DNA of 64,000 nt from Enterobacteriaceae bacterium 4M9. GTDB taxonomy: Bacteria > Pseudomonadota > Gammaproteobacteria > Enterobacterales > Enterobacteriaceae. The stretch lies in contig JAADJJ010000001.1 of the NCBI GenBank assembly GCA_010092695.1, forward strand, positions 2,790,001 through 2,854,000, in the 5' to 3' direction. Below are positions 33,832-42,825 of the stretch, in pieces; the stretch's first letter is position 1; each line of letters begins with the position of its first letter. Both the position numbers and the translations under genes were made by a program. Below the pieces are notes generated by a model, which was not told the DNA's origin, ran no database searches, and saw only the letters and a list, made by a program, of their open reading frames with translations.

Positions 33832-34080
33832 TTAGCTGCGCACTTTGCGATAGATGAACAGAACCACCAGCGCACCGATAACAGCGACGATGAAGCTACC
33901 GAAGTTGAAACCGTCGACTCTACCGAAGCCAAAGAGCGTGCTGATCCAGCCACCCACTACAGCACCCACCACACCAAGCACCACGGTCATAATAAAACCG
34001 CCGCCGTCTTTACCCGGCATAATCCACTTGGCCAGAATGCCCGCAATTAAACCAAACACAATCCAGGAAATAATACCCAC
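33832..34080 (-). CDS. GlsB/YeaQ/YmgE-family small membrane protein
   Basis: 82 residues with three membrane segments: ISWIVFGLIAGILAKWIM, the glycine-rich GGFIMTVVLGVVGAVVGGW and SFIVAVIGALVVLFIY. This matches the transglycosylase-associated (GlsB/YeaQ/YmgE) family, often general-stress induced. Which E. coli paralogue it corresponds to cannot be told with certainty; YeaQ is closest by eye. RBS region GTGAGGAAACC. Confidence 0.85.
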   Translation of the reverse strand: MGIISWIVFGLIAGILAKWIMPGKDGGGFIMTVVLGVVGAVVGGWISTLFGFGRVDGFNFGSFIVAVIGALVVLFIYRKVRS

Positions 34081-34304
34081 GGTTTCCTCACTTATTGTTT
34101 CATATATACATTATAACGGGGTACGGCGAATTCCTCCGCACATTTAAAAATCTAGCACAAATCACAGATATCGCCAATCAGTGAATCAATTTATTGCATT
34201 AATAAAAAAGCCGTGATGCAAAACTAAAAAATAAGATATTTCATAATTTTTATGTATTGCCTTTTTAGTATTGCACCACCTTACATTGAATTATGCTCCC
34301 CCCT

Positions 34305-34330
34305 GTCGGCAGCGAACTGCGGCTGCCGAC
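34305..34330 (-). terminator. Hairpin after mppA
   Basis: GTCGGCAGC and GCTGCCGAC are perfect nine-base arms around eight bases, starting 13 bases past the mppA stop on the minus strand. No strong T-run follows, so termination may be partial. Confidence 0.55.
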
Positions 34331-34342
34331 GGAGTTCATGAC

Positions 34343-35962
34343 TTAATGTTTAATAAGGTAAAGCGTGCGGCTGTATGCCATGTCCTCGGGGTTCTCAATT
34401 GGGTAGCCTTTCAGCCACGGCTTTATCAAACGTCCGTTCGTGTACTGGTATATCGGTGCAATGGGTGCAAGCGCTGCCAGAATTTTCTCTGCCTCGTTGT
34501 AGTCCTTGTTGCGCGCGCTATCGCTCACCTCACGACCGGCCTGCTCCAGCACTTTGTCATAAGCCGGGTCGCTGAAGTGCGGGATATTGCCCGTGTGCTC
34601 AGTCGTCAGCAGTGATAAGAACGTAGATGGTTCGTTGTAATCGCCCACCCATGAGGCGCGAATCACGTCAAAATTGCCGGTATTACGGCTGTCGATATAG
34701 GTTTTCCACTCCTGGTTTTGCAGCTTAACGTCAACGCCGAGGTTCTTTTTCCACATCGACTGCACGGCAATCGCTATCTTCTGGTGGTTTTCGGACGTGT
34801 TGTATAACAGCGTCAACGCCAGCGGGCGCCCCGGACCGTAGCCCGCTGCCTGCAACAGCGTTCTGGCCTGGACATTAAGCTCATCTTGCTTCATCCCTTC
34901 AATCTGCGACGGTTCAGGCGTAAAACCTGCGGTCACATCGGGGGTAAAGCGCCATGCCGGTTTTTCGCCGGTACCCAGCACTTTCTCAGCAATGATGCGC
35001 CGGTCAATGGTCATCGACAGCGCCTGGCGCACGCGCACGTCGGCGGTGGGCCCTTTTTGGGTATTGAATGCGTAGTAATAGGTGCCAAGCTGCGGCGGGG
35101 TGTAAACCTGACCAGGAATATCCTTTAGCAGCTTCTGATAAAGGTTTTTAGGGAAAGACTCTGTGATATCAATGTCCCCGGCCAGGTAGCGCTTGGTCGC
35201 AGCAGATTCCTGGTTAACAGGCACAAAGGTGACTTTGGTAAGTACGGTTTTTGCGTTATCCCAGTATTGGCGATTTGGCGTCAGCTCCAGCTTTTCGTTC
35301 ACCACGCGCGTACGCAGCACGAACGCGCCGTTACCCACCAGATTGCCTGGCTTTGTCCAGTCCTTGCCAAAACGTTCAACATTACGGGCGTTAACCGGGT
35401 AAAACGCAAAGTTGGCGGTCAATGCCGGGAAGTATGAAACCGGCCGGTCAAGCTGAATGCGCAGCGTACGCGCATCCACGGCGCTAACGCCAAGTGCATC
35501 CGGCGCCAGCTTGCCCTCACTAATGTCACGGGCGTTGTGGATGCCTGCCAGTGCAGCAAACCAGGCAAAGGGTGACATGGTCTTCGGGTCAACCAGACGA
35601 CGCCAGCTGTAAACAAAGTCCTGTGCGCTAACCGGCGAACCGTCTGACCAGCGAGCATTGTCACGCAGTGTGAAGGTCCAGATGCGGTCATCGTTACTGC
35701 GCCAACGGGTGGCCACGCCAGGCTGCGGCTTGCCTTGCGCATCCTGATTCACCAGCCCTTCAAACAGGTCGCGAATCACCTGAATCTCCGGTAACCCTAC
35801 CGCTTTGGCTGGATCAAGCGACGCCGGCTCATCTTTAAGATGGCGCACCACTTCCTGGCGTTCGGCAAGTGCCGTACCGGCGGGAACCTCGGCGGCATAA
35901 GCGGTATTGAGCGCGCAGGCTACCAGTAGCGCACAGGAGGAGAAGAGAAGGATTATATTCAT
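34343..35962 (-). CDS. mppA: Periplasmic murein tripeptide-binding protein MppA
   Basis: 539 residues against 537 in E. coli. A Sec signal peptide (cleaved near NTAYAAEVP) leads to an OppA-type peptide-binding fold, with VSAQDFVYSWRRLVDPKT and LGTYYYAFNTQKGPTADVR. It captures L-Ala-D-Glu-meso-diaminopimelate released from the cell wall for import through the Opp membrane components. Its neighbours mpaA and ycjG act next in the same recycling route. Divergent from mpaA. Confidence 0.94.
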   Translation of the reverse strand: MNIILLFSSCALLVACALNTAYAAEVPAGTALAERQEVVRHLKDEPASLDPAKAVGLPEIQVIRDLFEGLVNQDAQGKPQPGVATRWRSNDDRIWTFTLRDNARWSDGSPVSAQDFVYSWRRLVDPKTMSPFAWFAALAGIHNARDISEGKLAPDALGVSAVDARTLRIQLDRPVSYFPALTANFAFYPVNARNVERFGKDWTKPGNLVGNGAFVLRTRVVNEKLELTPNRQYWDNAKTVLTKVTFVPVNQESAATKRYLAGDIDITESFPKNLYQKLLKDIPGQVYTPPQLGTYYYAFNTQKGPTADVRVRQALSMTIDRRIIAEKVLGTGEKPAWRFTPDVTAGFTPEPSQIEGMKQDELNVQARTLLQAAGYGPGRPLALTLLYNTSENHQKIAIAVQSMWKKNLGVDVKLQNQEWKTYIDSRNTGNFDVIRASWVGDYNEPSTFLSLLTTEHTGNIPHFSDPAYDKVLEQAGREVSDSARNKDYNEAEKILAALAPIAPIYQYTNGRLIKPWLKGYPIENPEDMAYSRTLYLIKH

Positions 35963-36138
35963 TGAGCACCTTTACGGTTGGCTGGCGTTTCCTGCCGCAG
36001 ATAAAAACAAACAAACTGTGTAAGATCAATTAACTCTGTCAATGATTGTGACTGAATGCCGTAGCGGCATACAACGCGAATGGCGTTCTGCCCCCGCACT
36101 GCTTTAATAAAGAGAGCAACAAAAGAGCGAGAAGAACG

Positions 36139-36876
36139 ATGAACCTGCTCCGTCCCCGCCCCGAACGAGGCGCGCTACCCCCTGGCGTTGAACGCTACGG
36201 CGAGTCCGCACTCGGCGCGCCGCTGCTGTACTTCCCGGCGACTCAGCATGATACCCGCAGTGGCCTTATCATTGCCGGAACCCACGGCGATGAAAACGCG
36301 GCGATGGTCAGCCTGTCGTGCGCCCTGCGCGCTCTGGCTCCTGAGGAGAGGCGGCATCATACCGTGCTTGCCGTCAACCCGGACGGCTGCCAGCTCGGCC
36401 TGCGCGCCAACGCGCACGGCGTTGATTTAAACCGCAACTTCCCGGCAGCCAACTGGCGCAGCGGCCAAACGGTCTATCGCTGGAGCAGCGTAACGCAGGA
36501 GCGAGACGTGATTCTCAGCTGTGGTGAAACCCCTGGCTCAGAGCCGGAAACCCAGGCGCTGTGCCAGCTGATTCACCGTCTGCGGCCAGCCTGGGTGGTG
36601 TCATTTCACGATCCGCTTGGCTGTATTGAAGACCCGCACACCACACCACTTGGGCGCTGGCTAGCCGATGCCTTTATGCTGCCTCTGGTAACAAGCGTGG
36701 GTTATGAAACTCCCGGCTCCTTTGGCAGCTGGTGCGAAGACCTGGCGCTGGCGTGCATCACCGCCGAACTACCGCCAATATCCGCCGATGCGGCTATCGA
36801 GCGTTACCTTGAGGCCATGATTGGCCTGCTGCGCTGGCAGCGCCCACTTACGCCAGCTGCAGATAACCACCGCTAA
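36139..36876 (+). CDS. mpaA: Murein tripeptide amidase A
   Basis: 245 residues against 242 in E. coli. Cytoplasmic M14-type zinc carboxypeptidase that splits D-Glu from meso-diaminopimelate in the murein tripeptide. The zinc ligands are in AGTHGDENAAM (H and E) and in VVSFHDPLG (H). GVDLNRNFPAANW carries the substrate-binding N-R pair. The last 29 bases overlap convergent ycjG. Confidence 0.94.
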   Translation: MNLLRPRPERGALPPGVERYGESALGAPLLYFPATQHDTRSGLIIAGTHGDENAAMVSLSCALRALAPEERRHHTVLAVNPDGCQLGLRANAHGVDLNRNFPAANWRSGQTVYRWSSVTQERDVILSCGETPGSEPETQALCQLIHRLRPAWVVSFHDPLGCIEDPHTTPLGRWLADAFMLPLVTSVGYETPGSFGSWCEDLALACITAELPPISADAAIERYLEAMIGLLRWQRPLTPAADNHR

Positions 36877-37816
36877 ACCCCACGGCAGGCTCCACATCCA
36901 CCGCAAGCCACCACGGACCGTCGAGATCGGTAAACTGTGCCTGGCTGGTAAGCGCCAGCGCAGCCATGACGGCACGCGAAGTGCAAAGCATACAGCCCAG
37001 CATCAGCGTAAAGCCCTGTTCGCGCGCGGCCTCGGCCAGCGACAGCGCTTCTGTCAGGCCGCCGGTTTTATCAAGCTTGATATTGATGCAATCATAGCGG
37101 CCGTGAAGAGCCTTGAGGCTGCTGCGGGTATGGCAGCTTTCATCGGCACAAATGGGTAGCGGATGAATAAAATTCTCCAGTGCCGCATCGTCCTGAGCGG
37201 GCAGCGGCTGTTCCAGTAGCGCAACATTGAGATCGGCCAGTAGCTGGCAGCGCGCCGCCAGCCCTTCTGCTCGCCATGACTCGTTAGCATCCACAATCAG
37301 CGTAGCCTGCGGCACTGCATCACGGATAGCCACCATGCGCTCGCTGATAAGCCGGTCATCGAGTTTGATTTTCAGTAGTTGAACACCGTTTTCCCATAGC
37401 GCCAGCGCAGCAGCAGCCATTTCACTGGGGTCGCCAAGGGATACCGTGCAGGCGGTAATGAGAGGGTCAGGCAACGTTACGCCCAGCAAGGCGTGCACGC
37501 TCAGTCCCTGACTGCGCGCCTCAAAATCCCACATCGCGCTGTCAACGGCGTTACGCGCAGCACCAGGCGGCAGCGCCTGCTGGAGTTGCTCGCGCGTCAT
37601 TCCTCGCTCAAGCTGCGGCAGGATCATGGCAATTTGCGCCATCACTGACGCTGTGCTCTCGCCGTAGCGTTGGTAAGGAGTGGCCTCACCGGCACCTTTT
37701 ACACCATCCTTTTCCAGTTCAACCACCACGACCTCGATTTCGCTGCGGCTACCGCGGGCGATGGTAAACGGTGTACGCAACGGCCATGTTTCCTGAGAGA
37801 TTCTGACGGTTCTCAT
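36848..37816 (-). CDS. ycjG: L-Ala-D/L-Glu epimerase YcjG
   Basis: 322 residues against 321 in E. coli. Enolase-superfamily enzyme that epimerises L-Ala-D-Glu to L-Ala-L-Glu, the step after MpaA in murein-peptide recycling. The K-x-K acid/base pair is in LLKIKLDD. Metal ligands are in VDANESW, ALLEQPLP and ICADESCH, and the opposite-face lysine in CINIKLDKTGG. Overlaps mpaA at its 3' end. Confidence 0.94.
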   Translation of the reverse strand: MRTVRISQETWPLRTPFTIARGSRSEIEVVVVELEKDGVKGAGEATPYQRYGESTASVMAQIAMILPQLERGMTREQLQQALPPGAARNAVDSAMWDFEARSQGLSVHALLGVTLPDPLITACTVSLGDPSEMAAAALALWENGVQLLKIKLDDRLISERMVAIRDAVPQATLIVDANESWRAEGLAARCQLLADLNVALLEQPLPAQDDAALENFIHPLPICADESCHTRSSLKALHGRYDCINIKLDKTGGLTEALSLAEAAREQGFTLMLGCMLCTSRAVMAALALTSQAQFTDLDGPWWLAVDVEPAVGFSGGYLQLA

Positions 37817-37950
37817 CGCAACTCCCTGATTTGGTTTTTGAAAGAGTATAGACAGCCGGGGAGCAACGCGGGCCAGATTTTTATGTTCATCCCCTAAATG
37901 TTGTCATACACTAGGGCGTGCGTTAACCATATGTAAACAGGAAAATAATT

Positions 37951-38457
37951 ATGTCACAAACCGTTCATCTCCAGGGCAATCCGGTTGCCGTTGCCGGTCA
38001 GTTTCCGCAGGCAGGCGCTAAAGCTAAATCCTTCAGCCTGGTGGCGAAAGATCTCGCCGATGTTTCCCTGACGCAGTTTGCCGGTAAGCGCAAAGTGCTG
38101 AATATTTTCCCAAGCGTGGATACCGGCGTCTGTGCGGCATCTGTGCGTCGCTTTAATGAGCTGGCAAGCCAGCTGCAAAACACCGCTGTACTGTGCATTT
38201 CTGCTGACCTGCCGTTTGCGCAGGCCCGTTTTTGCGGTGCGGAAGGCCTGGAAAATGTGGTCACCCTGTCCACGCTGCGTTCCGCTGATTTCCTCCAGGA
38301 CTACGGCGTTGCTATCGCCGATGGCCCGCTTAAAGGCCTGGCCGCCCGTGCCGTGCTGGTGCTCAACGAGAACGACGAAGTCGTTTACGGTGAACTGGTC
38401 AACGAAATTACCCAGGAACCGAACTACGACGCCGCGCTGGCTGCCCTCAAAGGCTGA
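37951..38457 (+). CDS. tpx: Lipid hydroperoxide / thiol peroxidase
   Basis: 168 residues, identical in length to E. coli Tpx. Atypical 2-Cys peroxiredoxin: peroxidatic C61 in PSVDTGVCAASVRRF and resolving C95 in ARFCGAEGL. It reduces alkyl and lipid hydroperoxides with thioredoxin, mainly in the periplasm or cytoplasm without a cleaved signal. Divergent from ycjG; ATG follows AACAGGAAAATAATT. Confidence 0.97.
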   Translation: MSQTVHLQGNPVAVAGQFPQAGAKAKSFSLVAKDLADVSLTQFAGKRKVLNIFPSVDTGVCAASVRRFNELASQLQNTAVLCISADLPFAQARFCGAEGLENVVTLSTLRSADFLQDYGVAIADGPLKGLAARAVLVLNENDEVVYGELVNEITQEPNYDAALAALKG

Positions 38458-38474
38458 TTTGCGCAGCGCATAAA

Positions 38475-38500
38475 AAAACCCGACCTGAGCGTCGGGTTTT
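38475..38500. terminator. Bidirectional terminator between tpx and tyrR
   Basis: AAAACCCGAC and GTCGGGTTTT pair around a six-base loop with A/T runs on both sides, so it can end tpx on the plus strand and tyrR on the minus strand. Confidence 0.9.
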
Positions 38501-38532
38501 TTATTGCTGGAACAGCACGTCAGGCTGGCCCG

Positions 38533-40083
38533 TTATTCTTCTGTTTTACGCTGCCCCAGACCATATTCCCGCAGCTTGTTGGCAATCGCCGTGTGGGAAA
38601 CACCGAGTCGCTTTGCAAGCTTACGGGTGCTCGGGTAGTTGCGATACAGCTGCACCAGTACCGAGCGCTCAAAGCGGCGTGTAATATCGTCAAGCGAGCC
38701 TTCCATCACATCTTCACCCACTGCCAGCGCATCGGCATCAAAATCGGGCAACTGCAGATCCTGCGGACCCAGTTCGAAACCGTTAAGCTGCGTTAACGCG
38801 CTGTAGATGGCGTTTTTCAACTGGCGCACGTTGCCGGGCCAGCCGTAGCGCATCAGAATGTTGTTTAGCTCCGGCGACAGCTTCGGGCGCGCCACGCCCT
38901 GCTCGTCGGCAAAACGCGCAACAAACAGTTCTGCCAACGGCATAATGTCCTGTGGGCGCTCGCGCAATGGAGGCAGACTGAGCGTGAGCACATTCAGGCG
39001 GTAATAGAGATCCTCGCGAAACAGCCCTTTGCGTACCAGTTCAACCAGATTTTTTTGCGTGGCGCAGATAACGCGCACATCAACGTGAACTTCACTATCT
39101 TCGCCCACCCGGCGAAAAGTGCCGTCGTTGAGAAAGCGCAACAGCTTAACCTGCATACGCGGCGACATCTCGCCAATTTCATCAAGCAACACGGAGCCAC
39201 CGTTGGCCTGCTCAAAAAAGCCTTTCTTGCCGTCAGGCGCATGACCAAAGAGTTCACTCTCTACTGCATCTTCCGGTATAGAAGCACAGTTGAGTGCCAG
39301 GAATGGTTTCTGCGCCCGCGGCCCGGCCAGGTGACAGGCATGTGCCAGCAGATCTTTGCCGGTGCCGGTGTCACCCACAATAAGCAGCGGCGCACTCAGC
39401 GTCGCCATTTTACGTGCCTGCTCGACCACCAGGCGCATTTTTGGGCTCAGTGCCACTATCTGGCTGAAGGCCTCAAGGTCGGCGTCGCTCAGGTCCTGCA
39501 ACTGACGCCCCATTCGCGCTGTGGAGCGCAACATTACGACCGCGCCAACCAGCAGGGTTTCGTCTTCAGCGTCCATATATACCGGCGTAACTTCCATCAG
39601 AAAATGTTGGCCTGCAATGGCAACATGCTGCGTATGCGATCCCTGCGGTCCTTCTTCCAGCCAACGTTGAAAGTTAAACCCGGCTATCAGCGTGGCGGCG
39701 CTGTGGTTGCGCAGACGCTCCGCGCTCTGACCAAACAGCATGCAACTTGCCGGGTTGGCCAGCTCGACTTTGCTTTTTAAATCCAGTGACAGCACTGGCT
39801 CAGGCAGGGCTTCGAGCAGTGCGCTCAGGGCGCGGTGTTCACGCTCTGACGGCATCCATGAAATAGTGCGTACGTCCGTGACGCCCGGAATACGGCGGAT
39901 TTCCGCCATCAGGCTGCTGAAAGTCGTAAAATCGAGAGTGGAAAAATTCAGGTAGATACGGCCAACAGGATCAATTTCAATACCGCGTAAATCGATGCTG
40001 CGCAGCACCAGAAGATCGAGTAGCTCACGGGTCAGACCAAGGCGGTCCTCACAAAAAACTTCCAGACGCATGGGAACCTTCAC
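38533..40083 (-). CDS. tyrR: Aromatic amino-acid regulator TyrR
   Basis: 516 residues against 513 in E. coli. An N-terminal ACT domain (MRLEVFCEDRLGLTRELL) and a PAS domain (about 80-185) precede the AAA+ domain with Walker A VGDTGTGKDLLAHA and Walker B VLLDEIGEM. The usual sigma-54 contact motif GAFTGA is absent (APDGKKGFFEQ instead), as expected for TyrR, which works with sigma-70 polymerase. The C-terminal helix-turn-helix is LGVSHTAIANKLREYG. It represses or activates genes for aromatic amino-acid synthesis and uptake. A TyrR box precedes it. Confidence 0.96.
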   Translation of the reverse strand: MKVPMRLEVFCEDRLGLTRELLDLLVLRSIDLRGIEIDPVGRIYLNFSTLDFTTFSSLMAEIRRIPGVTDVRTISWMPSEREHRALSALLEALPEPVLSLDLKSKVELANPASCMLFGQSAERLRNHSAATLIAGFNFQRWLEEGPQGSHTQHVAIAGQHFLMEVTPVYMDAEDETLLVGAVVMLRSTARMGRQLQDLSDADLEAFSQIVALSPKMRLVVEQARKMATLSAPLLIVGDTGTGKDLLAHACHLAGPRAQKPFLALNCASIPEDAVESELFGHAPDGKKGFFEQANGGSVLLDEIGEMSPRMQVKLLRFLNDGTFRRVGEDSEVHVDVRVICATQKNLVELVRKGLFREDLYYRLNVLTLSLPPLRERPQDIMPLAELFVARFADEQGVARPKLSPELNNILMRYGWPGNVRQLKNAIYSALTQLNGFELGPQDLQLPDFDADALAVGEDVMEGSLDDITRRFERSVLVQLYRNYPSTRKLAKRLGVSHTAIANKLREYGLGQRKTEE

Positions 40084-40144
40084 GGGGAAAGCAATGTAAG
40101 AGTCTTAGAATCATAACCCGAATCACACTGACCGAGAAAGGATC

Positions 40145-40162
40145 TGTCAACAATAATTGACA
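40145..40162. promoter_or_regulatory. TyrR box upstream of tyrR
   Basis: TGTCAACAATAATTGACA is a perfect palindrome with six central bases and matches TGTAAA-N6-TTTACA at ten of twelve arm positions. It lies 62 bases before the tyrR start, where it could mediate the autoregulation known in E. coli. Confidence 0.7.
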
Positions 40163-40213
40163 GTCTGGCCGCAAAAGCGCGCGCCGTGGCCGTAGCGCCA
40201 CGACGTTACAGCG

Positions 40214-41275
40214 TCAGCTAGCGCTGCCACCCTTACTTTTTTGCAGCGTTTCTTTCATTTGTGTTAACAACTGACGACGGAAATCGCCCAGTTTCGGTTT
40301 ATCATCTTCAAACCACGGCAGTGGCCGGCACACCTCCATCGCCTTAATCCCCAGGCGGGCCGTGAGCAACCCGACGCCAATGCCCTGCGCCGCACGGGCC
40401 GAAAGCCGAGCTGCCAGGTCCTGAGACATCCAGTCCATACCGACTTCACGTACCAGTTCACTCGCACCTGCAAACGCAATGTTGAGCAACACCAGACGAA
40501 ACAGCCGAATGCGGCTGTAATAGCCAAGCTCAATACCGTACAGCGTCGCGATACGGTTAACCAGGCGCAGGTTACGCCAGGCAATAAACGCCATATCCAC
40601 CAGCGCCAGCGGGCTGACGGCAATCATCAGCGTGGATTCGGCCGCCGAGCGACTAATTTCGCGCCGCGCCTGGGCATCCAACACTGGCTGTACCATGTGG
40701 GCATACAGCGCTACGACTTCACGATCGTTTTGTGTCTCGTGGATAGCAGCCTGCCAGCGTTGTAACGCCGGATGCCCGTTATCAAGCCCTGCCTGAGCGG
40801 CAAGTTTTTCACAAAACGCCCGGCCGCGTCCGGTGCTGTGGCTGTTGAGTAGTTCGCGTGCTTCATCGCGCTCGTGCGCCCGCTGGCGCAACCGGTAGAG
40901 TCGACGCCACTCGCCCAACACTGACCCAACCCCTGCGCCAATGATTAAACCACCCGCGACGCAGCCGCCAAGCGCCACCCAGTCCTGGGTCACCCAGGCA
41001 TTGTGTGCCCACTGAACGCCCTGGCCGACCACGCTGAGGCCAAAAATACCTAAACCCAGTCCCACCATCTTGCGCCACAGGCTGCGCTTTGGGCGCAGTG
41101 CGGCATCAACAGCGGCTTCCGCGGCCCCTTCTGGCAGTTCCTCTGCCTCCATCAATGCCGGCGTGAACTTCTCTGCCTCCGGCTCGCTGAAGGCATGAGC
41201 GGATTTAAACCTGTCGCGTGTCTCGGTCTGTAGTGGTTTGTCGAAATCGATACGCGGCTTCAGCGGTTCATTCAT
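40214..41275 (-). CDS. ycjF: UPF0283 membrane protein YcjF
   Basis: 353 residues, the E. coli length. Two membrane segments near residues 70-120 (MVGLGLGIFGLSVVGQGVQ and LGGCVAGGLIIGAGVGSV) and a conserved C-terminal domain with SPLALVDMAFIAWRNLRL. Function is unknown, but ycjX-ycjF follow the psp operon here and are known members of the phage-shock regulon in enterobacteria. Its start overlaps the ycjX stop by four bases (ATGA). Confidence 0.92.
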   Translation of the reverse strand: MNEPLKPRIDFDKPLQTETRDRFKSAHAFSEPEAEKFTPALMEAEELPEGAAEAAVDAALRPKRSLWRKMVGLGLGIFGLSVVGQGVQWAHNAWVTQDWVALGGCVAGGLIIGAGVGSVLGEWRRLYRLRQRAHERDEARELLNSHSTGRGRAFCEKLAAQAGLDNGHPALQRWQAAIHETQNDREVVALYAHMVQPVLDAQARREISRSAAESTLMIAVSPLALVDMAFIAWRNLRLVNRIATLYGIELGYYSRIRLFRLVLLNIAFAGASELVREVGMDWMSQDLAARLSARAAQGIGVGLLTARLGIKAMEVCRPLPWFEDDKPKLGDFRRQLLTQMKETLQKSKGGSAS

Positions 41276-42669
41276 CGCAGCTTGTCTCCAATTAAAAACT
41301 CAAGCGCCGCGTCAAGACGAATATGCGGCAACGGCTTGTCCACATCCATGCTCTGCGGGCGGAACTGCTCAAACTGAAAGCCCTGGCTTTCCCAGAACGC
41401 ACTACCCGGCAGGCGCGCCGGGACTTCGCCTGGGTAAACGGTCAACGGAGCGCCGTCGCTCAGACGATGCCCGCGCAACGCCGGGATGCTTTCCCCCTGC
41501 ACGTCAACCATGCCACTTTGCGTTGCCTGTACCGAGGCAAGCCCCAGGCAATCCATACTGATGCCCTCAAACGCCGCGTTTTGCCACGCGTCCTGCACCA
41601 GTTGCTGAAGCAACGACACCAGGTTGGCGTGCTGATCCACCGTAACGTGGTCTGCTTTAGTGGCGGCAAACAGCAGTTTGTCGATAACCGGGGAGAACAT
41701 GCGCCGAAACAGCGTGCGCTGACCGTAATGAAAGCTTTGCATCAGTTGCGTTAACGCAAGGCGCATATCGTTAAACGCCTGCGGACCGCTGTTGAGCGGC
41801 TGAAGACAGTCCACCAGCACAATCTGGCGGTCAAAACGCAGAAAATAGTCGCGATAAAAGCCCTTCACGACTTTGTCGCAGTAGTAATCAAAGCGCGCAC
41901 GCAGCATGGCGAAGTTGCTACCCTTGTCAGCCTGCGCCAGCTTCGACTCGCCGTAGCGATCCACGTCCGGCCACGGAAAAAACTGTAGCGCCGGCGCGCC
42001 GGCCATATCCCCCGGCAGCACAAAGCGCCCGGGCTGGATAAAGTGCAGCCCTTCGGCTTTGCAGGTAATGAGGTAATCCGTCCAGGCCGCCGCAATCTCT
42101 GCCAGCCGGTTTTCATCGGCAGGTGCCAGCGGGTCGAGGTCGGCAGACAGCTGTGCCCAGCGACGCGACCACTCCTCTCGTTGCCCCTGCAACAGGCCGG
42201 TCATCTGACGCGACCAGGTCAGGTAATCCTGCGCCAGCATCGGCAAATCAAGCAGCCACTCGCCGGGATAATCGACGATTTCCAGCCACAATGTGGAAGT
42301 GTCTTTGAAATGGCGCAACAGGGAATCATCGGAGCGGTAGCGCAGGGCGAGGCGCATTTCACTGACGCCACGCGTTGGCGTCGGCCAGGTGGGCGGTGTG
42401 CCGTAAAGCTGGGCCAGACCTTCATCGTAAGTAAAACGTGGAATACCTAAATCACGCTGGGGCACGCGCTTTACGCCAAGCAGCCGCTCTTCACGTACCG
42501 CGCTCAAAAGCGGCAGCCGGGCACCGGCATGAACGTTGAGCAACTGATTTACCATCGCGGTAATGAAGGCGGTTTTGCCGCTGCGGCTCAGACCGGTCAC
42601 GGCCAGGCGCAGATGGCGGTCCATTCCCCGGTTGACCAGGGACTGTAGTTCATTTTTGATTCGCTTCAT
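41272..42669 (-). CDS. ycjX: DUF463 P-loop protein YcjX (phage-shock associated)
   Basis: 465 residues, the E. coli length. Walker A motif is AVTGLSRSGKTAFITAMV; the DUF463 core includes LWLEIVDYPGEWLLDLPML. Probably a GTPase-like or ATPase-like stress protein; its biochemistry is open. ATG 42669 follows ACAGGAGTGTT. This start region is duplicated in tandem just upstream, which creates a 13-codon leader ORF whose TGA overlaps this ATG, so ycjX translation may depend on the leader. Confidence 0.92.
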   Translation of the reverse strand: MKRIKNELQSLVNRGMDRHLRLAVTGLSRSGKTAFITAMVNQLLNVHAGARLPLLSAVREERLLGVKRVPQRDLGIPRFTYDEGLAQLYGTPPTWPTPTRGVSEMRLALRYRSDDSLLRHFKDTSTLWLEIVDYPGEWLLDLPMLAQDYLTWSRQMTGLLQGQREEWSRRWAQLSADLDPLAPADENRLAEIAAAWTDYLITCKAEGLHFIQPGRFVLPGDMAGAPALQFFPWPDVDRYGESKLAQADKGSNFAMLRARFDYYCDKVVKGFYRDYFLRFDRQIVLVDCLQPLNSGPQAFNDMRLALTQLMQSFHYGQRTLFRRMFSPVIDKLLFAATKADHVTVDQHANLVSLLQQLVQDAWQNAAFEGISMDCLGLASVQATQSGMVDVQGESIPALRGHRLSDGAPLTVYPGEVPARLPGSAFWESQGFQFEQFRPQSMDVDKPLPHIRLDAALEFLIGDKLR

Positions 42670-42735
42670 AACACTCCTGTGTCACCCGCGTTGTAAATTC
42701 GCTTCATAACACTCCTGTGTCACCCGCGTTGTAAA
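42659..42735. repeat. 38-bp perfect tandem duplication covering the ycjX RBS and start
   Basis: Two consecutive copies of a 38-base unit (period 38, extending one base into a third) run from 42659 to 42735. Each copy contains the RBS ACAGGAGTGTT and the first codons ATGAAGCGA of ycjX on the minus strand. Because 38 is not a multiple of three, the upstream copy is read in another frame. Confidence 0.95.
42666..42707 (-). CDS. 13-residue leader ORF created by the duplication upstream of ycjX
   Basis: From the duplicated ATG at 42707 the frame reads MKRIYNAGDTGVL and stops at TGA, which shares two bases with the ycjX ATG (ATGA arrangement). It has the same RBS as ycjX itself. Ribosomes ending the leader would be placed to start ycjX, so this may tune or couple its translation. 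No protein evidence; the peptide itself is probably meaningless. Confidence 0.55.
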   Translation of the reverse strand: MKRIYNAGDTGVL

Positions 42736-42797
42736 CAATCAGGCAGTCGCACAGCGACTTACATTTAGTTTACCTGACGCACTGCTTCCTCACCATC

Positions 42798-42817
42798 ACG
42801 CCGCCTTACGGCGGCGT
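42798..42817 (-). terminator. Hairpin between pspD and ycjX
   Basis: ACGCCGCC and GGCGGCGT pair perfectly around TTAC, nine bases beyond the pspD stop on the minus strand. No T-run follows, so part of the psp transcript could continue into ycjXF. Confidence 0.6.
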
Positions 42818-42825
42818 CTGGCGAT

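Noticed and set aside
38533..40083. TyrR as a sigma-54 activator because of its AAA+ domain
   Set aside because: The GAFTGA sigma-54 contact loop is absent, as expected for TyrR.
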